Positions 34,916 through 42,742 of a stretch of 64,000 bases of DNA are shown here, in pieces. A program made the translations under genes and the position numbers. This DNA is from Rhodococcus opacus B4 (GTDB lineage: Bacteria > Actinomycetota > Actinomycetes > Mycobacteriales > Mycobacteriaceae), in NCBI RefSeq assembly GCF_000010805.1, contig NC_012522.1, forward strand, positions 2,976,001 to 3,040,000, read 5' to 3'. A model generated the notes under the pieces. The model worked only from the letters and a program-made list of their open reading frames with translations. It was not told the DNA's origin and did no database searches. The number at the start of each line of letters is the position of its first letter. Position 1 is the first letter of the stretch.

Positions 34916-36610
34916 TCACAACCCCTCCATCTCCACTACCCGCAATGCAAGCGCGACGTCCAGGCGCAGAATGGGATCCGTCGTGAACGGGCCGACGATG
35001 CTCTCCAACTTGCCGATCCGGTAACGCAGCGTGTTGTAATGGAAATGCAGGATGCGTGCAGTCTCGGCGACGTTGCAGTTGGTGTCCAGGAGCGCCTGCA
35101 TCGTCTGGCGGAGGTCGATCGCCTCGTCTGTGTCGCCGGCCAGCGAGCCGAGGATCTCGGTGGCGAACGCTCGGAGCTCGGCGCTGTCGTCGACCAGGGA
35201 GAGCAGTCGGTGGACGCCCAGGCTGTCGAAGTGTGCGACGGAGCCGTTCCCGCGCATGCGCCGCCCGACCGTCACTGCTTTACGCGCCTGGTCGTACGCT
35301 TGCGGAATGTCGGTAGCCGAGTCGATGACCCGGCTCACGCCGGTGCAGAACGAATGCCTGCCGCCTCCTCGGTCACCGGTGACGGCCGCAATCAGATCGT
35401 CGATGACAGGCCTCGTGTCGTTGCCACCCACCGGCATCAACACCACCACCTCGGAACTGAAGCCGACCACCGGTGCGTGCCGATCCCTGCGCCGGACCAC
35501 TTGTTTCCAGGCATCGGTGAGTCTCTGTTGCGGCATCCGTCCGGCAACCGGCGGCCGTGCTGCAGGGCCCGCGGTCGAGCGAGCGAGGTCCGGGTCGAGC
35601 TCCGCGACCACAACCACCATGGCGCGGTTCACGTCCCATTCGAGCTGCGCGCAGTGCTCCGCGATCTGGGCAACCGTGCCGGCGTCCCCGTTGAGTACAT
35701 CGCGCAGGAAGTCGCCGTGGAATTTCGATTCGACCGCCGACACGGCGAGTTGCTTGGTCACCGCCAGCGCGACGACGGTTGCGGCGCGCTCCAGCGCCTG
35801 CACCGCCACGGGGCCCAATCCGCCATCTCCCGCGAAGGCGACTATGACGCCGTGGTCGGTGCCGCCGGCAAGAACCGGCGCGACGGCGATCTGGCCGGCC
35901 TCCGTGCCCGGCACGGACTGCAGGCCGGGGTGCAGGCGCTCGGTGCGAAGTCGGCCGGACGGGTCGACCAGCGGCAACCCCTCTAACGCCTCCAGATTGA
36001 CCGTCGCACCCGCTGTCGCGTTGACCCGACCGTCGGGCGTGCAGATCAGCACCGCAGCGTCGAACAGCGCGGCGACCTCGTCCGCTATCTGCGGCAGGTC
36101 GCCGCCCTCGAGGACGATCTTCGTCAGGGCGCGGTGCATGCGATCGGCAACGTCGAGCGCGAACGCCTGACGATCGACGAGGTGGGTGAACACCTCGGAC
36201 ATCACCTCGTCGAAACCGATGTCGCGCGGGATGAGAAACAGCGGAACGTCGAGTCGGTCGGATGCCTCGATCATCGCCGCGGGGAGGTCGTCGAGGTACC
36301 GGCCCTCCTTGACCCCGAGCGCGGCCACGCCACGCCGGGCGAGGCCCTCGACGAGTTCGACCAGCGCGCCGGTGTCGAACGGCTCACCCGAATCTGCATG
36401 TCGCAGAGGGAACCCCGTGGTGATCAGCAGTTCGTTCGGTTTGACCCACGGCAGGATGTCCGGCACCTCCATGACGTTGACTCGCAGAACCATCTGCTCG
36501 AGGCCACCCGCCCCCGCGATGAGCTTGGAACCGGCCAGGCTGGGCAGGGTCAGCAGCTCTCGAATCGTCAATGCGTAGCCGGCAGGTGCCGGCAGATCGA
36601 CCGCGTCCAC
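34916..36610 (-). CDS. PucR-family transcriptional regulator
   Basis: 564 residues from a GTG with GAGG at seven bases. The N-terminal PucR domain (~14-140) carries LTIRELLTLPSLAGSKLIAGAGGLEQMVLRVNVMEVPDILPWVKPNELLITTG. The middle is a GAF/GGDEF-like region, and the C-terminal HTH_30 domain (~500-560) reads TMQALLDTNCNVAETARILHFHYNTLRYRIGKLESIVG. PucR-type proteins activate nitrogen-compound catabolism such as purine breakdown. It starts 9 bp after the amidase stop, so it is the last gene of the barbiturase-amidase operon and probably controls it in response to a pyrimidine intermediate. Confidence 0.92.
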   Translation of the reverse strand: MDAVDLPAPAGYALTIRELLTLPSLAGSKLIAGAGGLEQMVLRVNVMEVPDILPWVKPNELLITTGFPLRHADSGEPFDTGALVELVEGLARRGVAALGVKEGRYLDDLPAAMIEASDRLDVPLFLIPRDIGFDEVMSEVFTHLVDRQAFALDVADRMHRALTKIVLEGGDLPQIADEVAALFDAAVLICTPDGRVNATAGATVNLEALEGLPLVDPSGRLRTERLHPGLQSVPGTEAGQIAVAPVLAGGTDHGVIVAFAGDGGLGPVAVQALERAATVVALAVTKQLAVSAVESKFHGDFLRDVLNGDAGTVAQIAEHCAQLEWDVNRAMVVVVAELDPDLARSTAGPAARPPVAGRMPQQRLTDAWKQVVRRRDRHAPVVGFSSEVVVLMPVGGNDTRPVIDDLIAAVTGDRGGGRHSFCTGVSRVIDSATDIPQAYDQARKAVTVGRRMRGNGSVAHFDSLGVHRLLSLVDDSAELRAFATEILGSLAGDTDEAIDLRQTMQALLDTNCNVAETARILHFHYNTLRYRIGKLESIVGPFTTDPILRLDVALALRVVEMEGL

Positions 36611-36619
36611 CCGTACACC

Positions 36620-38095
36620 TCAGCTCGAACGGAATACCGGCGGAAGCACACGCTCCGTCCACTTCGTCATCTGCTCGTACGCGTGGGCGAGTTGGAGAAC
36701 GTCCCGGTCAGTGCCGTGCCGTCCGATTATCTGAATTCCCATCGGGAGCCCGCGGACATCGAACCCGACCGGCATCGCCGCAACCGGGAGGCTCGTCATC
36801 GTCCACGGCGCGACGGTCTCCATCCATCGGTGATACGTATCCATGGGTCTGCCGGCGATCTCGGTGGGCCAGTGCGTGGACTTGTCGAACGGAAATACCT
36901 GAGCACTGGGCGCGAGGATGTAGTCATATGTTTCGAACATCTTCGTGAGGGCCGCCTGCCAGTCGTTGCGGGCTGCCGCTGCCTTGGTGACGTCGAGTGC
37001 GGACAGTGCGATTCCGTGCTCCATCTCCCACACGAATTCGGGCTTCATCTGCGCACGTGTCCGAGGGTCGTCGTAGAGGTCGACCAAGCCGAGCTGGGCC
37101 CACCAGCGCCATCGCAGAAAGAGCTGCCAGATGTCTTCGGGCCGGTAGTCGGGGAGCGCTGCCTCGACGCGGCAACCGATGGTCCGGAACGCGTCGAACG
37201 AGGACTCGCAGAGTTCGAGAACTCCGGGTTCCGTCGCCAGGTACCCGTCCCAGTCCCCCACCCAGGCGATCCGCGTTCCGCGGAAGTCCCGCTCGAGGTT
37301 CCGTGTGAATACCCCGGGGTCCTCGTCGATGCCGAGCGGGGCGTTGGCGGCGGGCCCCGCCATCGTCGACAAGAGCTGCGCCACATCGGCCACCGACCGA
37401 CCCATCGGGCCGACAACCGCGCCCTGCGCGATGAAGCCTGGCTCCGGAATGCGCCCCCACGACGGCCGAAATCCCACGACATTGTTGAAGGCGGGCGGGT
37501 TTCGCAGCGAACCCATGTAGTCGCTGCCGTCGGCGACCGGGAGCATCCGCAGTGCCAGGGCCGCGGCGGCACCGCCACTGCTTCCACCCGCGGTGCGTGA
37601 CGTGTCGTACGGTGTCGCCGTCGTCCCCCACACCGGGTTGTACGTTTGGGACCCGAGCCCGAACTCGGGGGTGTTGGTCTTGCCGATGACAATGGCGCCC
37701 GCGGCCTTGATCCGCGTGACGAACAGCTCGTCCGCATCGGCGATCCGATCGGCGAAAATGGGTGATCCGGAGGTGAACGGAAGCCCCTTGGCGGCGGAGA
37801 GGTCCTTGACGGCGTGCGGGAACCCGTGCATCCAGCCGAGGTAGTGCCCGTCGGCGAGCTGTTGGTCCCGCTCGCGCGCCTCGGCCAGCAACTCGCCCCG
37901 ATCGCGCAGGGCGACAATGGCGTTGACGCTGCGATTGTGCAGTTCGATGTGGTCGAGATAGGCTGTCATGACGTCGACGCACGACACTTCGCGACTCTTG
38001 ATCAAGCTACTGAGGGTCAACGCATCGCACATGACGAGGTCGTCGAAAGTTTTGCCGGAGTCGTCTGCGTTGACAAGGTCGATGGCGTGTGACAC
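36620..38095 (-). CDS. Amidase-signature hydrolase, probable ureidomalonase
   Basis: 491 residues. The amidase-signature catalytic set is visible: K97 (PHAVKDLSAAKG), S172 in TAGGSSGGAAAAL as the cis-serine, and S196 in DGSDYMGSLRNPPAFNNVVGFRPS as the nucleophile. The context, directly between barbiturase and a PucR regulator, fits N-carbamoylmalonate (ureidomalonate) hydrolysis to malonate and urea, the step after barbiturase in the oxidative pyrimidine pathway described in Rhodococcus. Specificity is inferred from neighbourhood; amidase-signature enzymes are diverse. The gene follows barbiturase after a strong hairpin, which may set relative expression. Confidence 0.82.
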   Translation of the reverse strand: MSHAIDLVNADDSGKTFDDLVMCDALTLSSLIKSREVSCVDVMTAYLDHIELHNRSVNAIVALRDRGELLAEARERDQQLADGHYLGWMHGFPHAVKDLSAAKGLPFTSGSPIFADRIADADELFVTRIKAAGAIVIGKTNTPEFGLGSQTYNPVWGTTATPYDTSRTAGGSSGGAAAALALRMLPVADGSDYMGSLRNPPAFNNVVGFRPSWGRIPEPGFIAQGAVVGPMGRSVADVAQLLSTMAGPAANAPLGIDEDPGVFTRNLERDFRGTRIAWVGDWDGYLATEPGVLELCESSFDAFRTIGCRVEAALPDYRPEDIWQLFLRWRWWAQLGLVDLYDDPRTRAQMKPEFVWEMEHGIALSALDVTKAAAARNDWQAALTKMFETYDYILAPSAQVFPFDKSTHWPTEIAGRPMDTYHRWMETVAPWTMTSLPVAAMPVGFDVRGLPMGIQIIGRHGTDRDVLQLAHAYEQMTKWTERVLPPVFRSS

Positions 38096-38136
38096 GTGTG
38101 AACCTCTCCACGGTTGCGGAACGAATACTTGTGGTC

Positions 38137-38178
38137 GAGGTTGCGCCGCGGACCGGTTTCCGGACGCGGCGCAACCTC
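38137..38178 (-). terminator. 14-bp hairpin between barbiturase and amidase genes
   Basis: GAGGTTGCGCCGCG (38137-38150) pairs perfectly with 38165-38178 across a 14-base loop. It begins 20 bp after the barbiturase stop. It may be a partial terminator or an mRNA-processing site within the operon. Confidence 0.65.
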
Positions 38179-38198
38179 ATTCACGTTGTGACCGAGGA

Positions 38199-39308
38199 CT
38201 ATTGACCGAGGTCGACGATGGCGGCGACGGGTCCGCCGCCCTCCGGACCCTGGTGTGCCGCCGACACGGACACGAACACCGCCGGGTCACCGGTGACCGA
38301 GGACGCGACACCGCCGACGCACGACTTGATCTGGCGGTGCCAGTGCACGTCCGAGTCGTCGAGCATCGCATTGCGACGGCCGCGCACCGTCCCGTCCTGA
38401 CTCGCCTCACACTTGAGGAAGACGTTGACGAGCCGGTCGTCGAGGTCGCTCGTGTGCGGCCGCTCGGGCAGTTCGAGTCCCGCATCCCGGATCGCCGACC
38501 AGATGCCGTCCTGATCGAGCGGATCCGTCATCACGCTGTGCCCGATCCGGTAGCGGCCGCCGATACCGCGCGCGTTGCCCACAACCACGATCTGAGCCCT
38601 GTCCAACTCGACACCCGAGGAACAGGAGGCGACCGACGAGTAGAGGTCGCGGCGGTGCATGACATCGGCATCGTCAGGCATGTCGATCTCACCGAGAGCG
38701 ACGGCAATCCCCAGCGCCGTGACACCGTTCGACAGGTCCATCGACTCGTGCGTGTGCTCGGTCCACACCGTCTCGCCGCGGCTCTTGGCGTCTCGGATGG
38801 TGTGGATCGTCAGCAACGGCGTCTTCGTCTGCACGTAGTGCACGTCGGCGGGGTCGGTGATGCCGGCGTTGTCCATCGCCATCTTCACCGCTGCGGCCAC
38901 CTTGGTGATCATCGCGGTGCGGCCGATGTCCTCGGGAAGGAGCTGCTCACTCATCGCGACACCGACGGTCAGTCGCGGCTCTTCGGTCTTCGTCGCTTTT
39001 TCTGCCGGCACCGTCGCGAAGATCGTTGCGTGCGGGCTGATCACACCGTCGGTGCCGCCGGACCAGACGATGGGCACCTGGGCCACCTCGTCCGTGCTTC
39101 GGCTGCCCTTGGCGGAGAGGACCTCGCGAAAGGCCCGGTCGGCGATGATGCGCGTGTAGTCGTTGACGCCGCCGTTGCCCTCGGTCTTGCCGATGACTGC
39201 AACGACGCGGTCCGCTTCGAGCACACCGTCGTCGATGAGCTTGGCCAGCTCGCCGGCGTCGGACACGCTGTGCAGGGGAACCTTGCGGACCTCGATAGCT
39301 TCGGGCAT
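38199..39308 (-). CDS. Barbiturase (cyanuric acid amidohydrolase family)
   Basis: I choose the ATG at 39308, six bases after AGGAG; the ATG at 39314 would sit directly on that site. The 369-residue protein has the three-fold repeat of the AtzD/TrzD/barbiturase family, each repeat with a lysine and a serine: K41 (IGKTEGNGG) with S83 (VWSGGTDG), K162 (VQTKTPL) with S230/S231 (SCSSGVELD), and K299 (FLKCEAS) with S347/S349 ([15 protein letters not shown]). The family hydrolyses cyanuric acid or barbituric acid. In Rhodococcus the barbiturate enzyme serves oxidative uracil breakdown. The neighbouring amidase and PucR regulator favour barbiturase over cyanuric acid hydrolase. The uracil-oxidising enzyme is not in the window. 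Confidence 0.85.
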   Translation of the reverse strand: MPEAIEVRKVPLHSVSDAGELAKLIDDGVLEADRVVAVIGKTEGNGGVNDYTRIIADRAFREVLSAKGSRSTDEVAQVPIVWSGGTDGVISPHATIFATVPAEKATKTEEPRLTVGVAMSEQLLPEDIGRTAMITKVAAAVKMAMDNAGITDPADVHYVQTKTPLLTIHTIRDAKSRGETVWTEHTHESMDLSNGVTALGIAVALGEIDMPDDADVMHRRDLYSSVASCSSGVELDRAQIVVVGNARGIGGRYRIGHSVMTDPLDQDGIWSAIRDAGLELPERPHTSDLDDRLVNVFLKCEASQDGTVRGRRNAMLDDSDVHWHRQIKSCVGGVASSVTGDPAVFVSVSAAHQGPEGGGPVAAIVDLGQ

Positions 39309-39314
39309 TGACAT

Positions 39315-39683
39315 CTCCTCTGTATGGGGCTTGCGGGGTAGTCGAGATCAGCCGGTGGCGATCGGAACTCTCACGCCGCCCACGCTATGAGGGCGATCAC
39401 ACTCGGACATTGGCAAAGTTTGCCCAAACCACATTTCCTATTGGGCATATTTGGCCGTCGCCGCTGATGACAGCCGCCTCGCCCACGCCCCGGTTCTGTG
39501 CACCGGGATCCCGCGCGTCTCGACCGCGTCGAAGATCCGAGCGGGTTCAGGGTCGCGAGACTCTTGGTTCTAGTCCCATCGGAGATCGCCACACAGTGGC
39601 CAGTACGGACATTGGCTGCGGGAGGCAAGGACGATCTGTGATGCTGGGCAGAAGCGACCGCGGACGACACCAGAAGGGTCATG
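39315..39683. other. Divergent spacer upstream of the barbiturase operon
   Basis: No gene is seen here. It is less GC-rich near 39400-39450 and carries the TTGGC/GCCCAA repeats listed separately; the rest shows nothing I can name. Confidence 0.5.
39410..39447. promoter_or_regulatory. Repeated TTGG(G)CA dyads upstream of barbiturase
   Basis: TTGGCAAA (39410-39417) is inverted as TTTGCCCAA (39419-39427) with one extra C. The TGCCCAA of that site (39421-39427) is inverted again as TTGGGCA at 39441-39447. The cluster stands 102-139 bp upstream of the barbiturase start and is a candidate PucR activator site. Confidence 0.5.
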
Positions 39684-40280
39684 ATGGCAGAGACCCCGAG
39701 CGACGGCTCCACCTCAGGGGACAACGCGGTGTCCGTCCGTGCCGCCGCCATCCGGGCCGCGGCCAGAAGCGAAGCACCGAAGCACGGGCGGCTGCTGGAA
39801 TCGGCCAGGGATGGACGCATCCTCAGCGCGGTCATGCTCCGGGTGTTCGCTGTTTCGACACCCCCCGGGCACGGAGTACTCACCACGACCGGACGCAGGA
39901 GCGGCAAGCAACGTCGCAACTACGTTCGCGCGATCCGGCGTCAAGACAAGGTGTACGTCGTGATGCTACGCCCGCCCGCCCTGGCACTCGAGCGACCTCT
40001 GGCCGTTTCATCCTGGGTGTGGAACATCCGAAGCAACCCGAACGTATATGTGCGACTGCGACGCCACACCTTTGCCGGTGTCGCGCGCGAGATCAGCGAC
40101 CCGTTCGAGCTGCAGCAGGCCAGAGAAGCGATCTGCGAGACCGTGCACCTCATCGACTACGGCGAATGCCGGCTTCATCTGCGCGGGCGCCCCTCCCGGT
40201 CCAAGATCAAGGACCTCCACCGCTATTGGTTCGACACCGGTATTCCACTCGTGATCGAGCTCGCAGAACAGGCGAGGTGA
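39684..40280 (+). CDS. DUF385/F420-dependent nitroreductase-like protein
   Basis: 198 residues from the second of two adjacent ATGs (39684, five bases after GAAGGG; 39681 is possible). The motif LTTTGRRSGKQRRNYVRAIRRQDKVYVV is the phosphate-gripping signature of the Ddn/DUF385 family, split-barrel proteins that use the deazaflavin F420 to reduce quinones or nitroimidazoles. The C-terminal YWFDTGIPLVIELAEQ is unusual compared with the short Ddn proteins, and the N-terminal ~50 residues form an extra alanine-rich helix. Substrate unknown. Confidence 0.7.
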   Translation: MAETPSDGSTSGDNAVSVRAAAIRAAARSEAPKHGRLLESARDGRILSAVMLRVFAVSTPPGHGVLTTTGRRSGKQRRNYVRAIRRQDKVYVVMLRPPALALERPLAVSSWVWNIRSNPNVYVRLRRHTFAGVAREISDPFELQQAREAICETVHLIDYGECRLHLRGRPSRSKIKDLHRYWFDTGIPLVIELAEQAR

Positions 40281-40332
40281 CCGACGTTCGTTCCGTAGGG
40301 AAGACAGGCACCTACACACCGCTCATTCGCGG

Positions 40333-40423
40333 TGACCAAGCGGCGGTCCATAGGTCCCTTTCACGCGCAGCCACCAAGCACCTCTGACCAAGCGATTGGC
40401 GCATCGACGCGACTGACCAAGCG
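40333..40423 (+). repeat. Three direct copies of TGACCAAGCG
   Basis: TGACCAAGCG occurs at 40333-40342, 40385-40394 and 40414-40423. The third copy encodes LTKR of the LuxR remnant; the first two may be slipped or duplicated fragments of it. Confidence 0.45.
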
Positions 40424-40598
40424 GGAACGCCAGGTTGCTGCCCTGATTGCCGAAGGGCTGACCAAATCAGGCCATCGCTGCCCGCCTGGTGATCCCTTCC
40501 GCACCGCGCAAGGGCACGTGGAGCACATCCTGACCAAACTGGGCATCACCTCCCGGACACAGGTCGCGGCCTGGGTGGTGGACCGCACGCATGACTAG
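40413..40598 (+). pseudogene. Remnant of a LuxR-family regulator with compensated frameshift
   Basis: Only the C-terminal LuxR HTH is left: LTKRERQVAALIAEGLT... and RTAQGHVEHILTKLGITSRTQVAAWVVDR are clearly LuxR (GerE-like). Between them the frame reads a nonsense stretch (KSGHRCPPGDPF). The +1 frame over 40465-40497 gives the expected TNQAIAARLVIPS. So one extra A in the AAA at 40464-40466 and one missing base near 40496-40500 have scrambled the DNA-recognition helix. The upstream body of the regulator (ATPase/TPR region of the large LuxR proteins) is absent. The open frame can be extended to a GTG at 40332, without family similarity. Confidence 0.75.
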
Positions 40599-40843
40599 GC
40601 CGACGAAACCCTTACGGGCCTTGCTAGCTGTTGTTACGAAGCCCGTCATTCGAGCCTTTGCTCGCGTTCCTATGGCCCCAAGCCGACCCTTCGCGCACCT
40701 GACGCCGCGATCGCCGCACGCGCCGGCCACCAAGAGCAATCTGGGAAGTCGGCGCGCGCACGAGGACTGTGATGCGAAGGTGAGGCGCGAGTGAGGTCGT
40801 CAGCACTGCATTCGTCGACATCGCTGGCGATTGTCTCATTGAC

Positions 40844-41746
40844 CTAGTCGATGTGCGAATCGAACCACTCGAGCATAAGTTCGGGATGCTCACCGAAGTA
40901 GTTGTATCCGCGGAACCGCTCGGTGGTGTCCTCGATCCAGAACAGCTTCTTGTCCTGCGCCGCGATGTTGTCGTAGATGGTCTGCACGTCGGATGGCTTT
41001 GTAAGGGAGTCCTCGTGTACTTGCACTACGAGAGTGGGTAGCTGTACCGCTTTCGCATGCTCGATCGGCGACAGCTCGTCGATATGAAAGCCGGTGCGTT
41101 TGTGGATCGCCGCGTCGAACAACTCGGATCCATTGTCGATTCCGGCGTCCTCCGATGCGCGTTCGATGAATGGGCGTGCAGAAACCGGCTGCAGTGCGAT
41201 CAGTGACTTGACGTGACTGAACTCGTCGGGATGTTTGTCGATGGCGACGATCGTCGAGTCGCAACCGAGGCATACGCTGAGAAGCGAGGTTTTCATATTC
41301 GACGTGTCCTTGCGTGATCTCGCGTATCGCAGAGATCCGATCACGTCTCGGTATTCGAGGAGACCGATGCCGACGGTGCCGCCGTTCCCTGCTCCGCTGA
41401 GCCCGTGGTTGCGCAGGTCGTACGCTAGGACGTTGTAGCCGGCGTCGTGGAGAGACTTGTACTGCGGCAAAAAGCTGACTTCGAAGCCGCCGAAGTTCGT
41501 CCACGGTTCCAGGTGGCCCGGATAGCCGTATCGATTCCCTGGCATGAAGTGGTTGCAGATGACGAGGCGATCAGTCTTCGCTGGTATGAACCAGCCCTCG
41601 AGGGGAACGCCGTCGAGGGAGGGAAAAAAGACATCTTCGTAGTCCAGGCCGACCTCGTCGGGGCGCCGGAAGATCGGCGTTCTGTACGACGTGGCGAAGA
41701 AGTCTGCCAGGCCGTCGATCACTTCGTTCGATTTGTTATCGGTCAC
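40844..41746 (-). CDS. Alpha/beta hydrolase with a cysteine at the nucleophile elbow
   Basis: 300 residues. The fold is suggested by the strand LVICNHFMPGNRYGYPGHLEPW (oxyanion region), AYDLRNHGLSG (about 108-118) and the nucleophile elbow LLSVCLGCDST, where the usual serine is C159 (S-V-C-L-G). The acid may be E245/D246 (VQVHEDSLTKPSD) and the histidine H287 (FGEHPEL). Cysteine nucleophiles occur in dienelactone hydrolases, so a lactone or thioester substrate is conceivable. It is the last gene of the long minus-strand operon beginning at 49949, 131 bp after the SDR. Its DNA looks less GC-rich than its neighbours by eye. Confidence 0.78.
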   Translation of the reverse strand: MTDNKSNEVIDGLADFFATSYRTPIFRRPDEVGLDYEDVFFPSLDGVPLEGWFIPAKTDRLVICNHFMPGNRYGYPGHLEPWTNFGGFEVSFLPQYKSLHDAGYNVLAYDLRNHGLSGAGNGGTVGIGLLEYRDVIGSLRYARSRKDTSNMKTSLLSVCLGCDSTIVAIDKHPDEFSHVKSLIALQPVSARPFIERASEDAGIDNGSELFDAAIHKRTGFHIDELSPIEHAKAVQLPTLVVQVHEDSLTKPSDVQTIYDNIAAQDKKLFWIEDTTERFRGYNYFGEHPELMLEWFDSHID

Positions 41747-41877
41747 GGGAGTTCACTCCTATGTTGCCGGGACCGGTGGCGTCGTGGTAGCACCCATCCC
41801 GGCATCGCTGATTCAGATGTTCTACATGTCTCGCGGGGCGCGAGACGCCAGGCATCGGTTGAAGGCCTGACCATTCC

Positions 41878-42717
41878 TCATTTCTCCATGGAGCCGGCAT
41901 CGACCGGCAGCGCCACCCCGGTGATGTACCGGGACTCGTCCGAGGCAAGGAAGAGCAGCGCGTTCGAGACGTCGTCGAGTTCCACCCAGGGCACGGGGAT
42001 CAAGTTCTGCTGGGCGAACCCGGCCCGCGCATCGTCCACCGTCGGCCGGGGGAGGTCCGGTCGGAACAGTTCCAGGACGGCATCGCTCAATCCCATTCCT
42101 GTCGGGACGATTGTGGTGTGGATGGTGTTTACCCGGATGAATTCGGGAGCGAGCTCGATGGCGAGCGTGCGCATCAATCCCACGACGCCGTGCTTGGCCG
42201 CCGAATAGTGGGCCAAATTTGGGGTGCCACGGAGGCCGGAGCATGAACTGGTGAGCACGATGGATCCACCCTTGCCGGCGATGAGATGAGGGATCGCGGT
42301 GGCGCAGGTGTTGTAGACACCGACCAGATTGACGTCGAGCAGGTCCTGCCACATATCGGAGCTCAACTCCAGCGTTTTGGCCGGTGACATCACCCCCGCG
42401 TTGGCACTGACGATGTCCAGGGCGCCGAAACGTGCCACTCCCTCGTCCACGACCGTGGTCAATCCTTCTCGGTCCCGGACGTCCGCGTGACGAGCCAAGA
42501 TTCGTCCGCCACTTTCCTCCACGAGCGCGACGGTTTCGGCGAGATCGGCCTCGGTGCCGAGTGCATACGGGATCGTGTCGATGTTCCGGCAGACGTCGAT
42601 CGCGATGATGTCTGCCCCTTCCTGCGCCAGCCGCACGCAATGGCTGCGGCCCTGTCCCCGCGCTGCTCCGGTCACGAGCGCCACTTTGCCGGACACTCGC
42701 CCCTGTGTGTGAGCCAC
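41878..42717 (-). CDS. Mycofactocin-type short-chain dehydrogenase
   Basis: 279 residues from a GTG at 42717 with GGAAGG at six bases; an upstream ATG at 42777 would overlap the preceding aldehyde dehydrogenase. The cofactor motif VALVTGAARGQGRSHCVRLAQEGADIIAIDVC is the distinctive opening of mycofactocin-coupled SDRs. The catalytic S-Y-K set is intact (SIVLTSSCSG and HYSAAKHG). These enzymes hold NAD(H) tightly and pass electrons to the peptide cofactor mycofactocin. In the operon it accompanies an NDMA-dependent alcohol dehydrogenase of the same dependence, which supports an alcohol or hydroxy substrate. Confidence 0.9.
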   Translation of the reverse strand: MAHTQGRVSGKVALVTGAARGQGRSHCVRLAQEGADIIAIDVCRNIDTIPYALGTEADLAETVALVEESGGRILARHADVRDREGLTTVVDEGVARFGALDIVSANAGVMSPAKTLELSSDMWQDLLDVNLVGVYNTCATAIPHLIAGKGGSIVLTSSCSGLRGTPNLAHYSAAKHGVVGLMRTLAIELAPEFIRVNTIHTTIVPTGMGLSDAVLELFRPDLPRPTVDDARAGFAQQNLIPVPWVELDDVSNALLFLASDESRYITGVALPVDAGSMEK

Positions 42718-42742
42718 TCGTTTCCTTCCGTCGAAGTTTCTG

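Noticed and set aside
39315..39683. Looked for tRNA, riboswitch or small RNA in the larger gaps, this one included
   Set aside because: No cloverleaf, conserved riboswitch core or clear promoter-terminator pair was seen.
40591..40794. Short plus-strand frame after the LuxR remnant
   Set aside because: Basic, Pro/Arg-rich sequence with no ribosome site or similarity; the 245-bp gap shows nothing else I can name.
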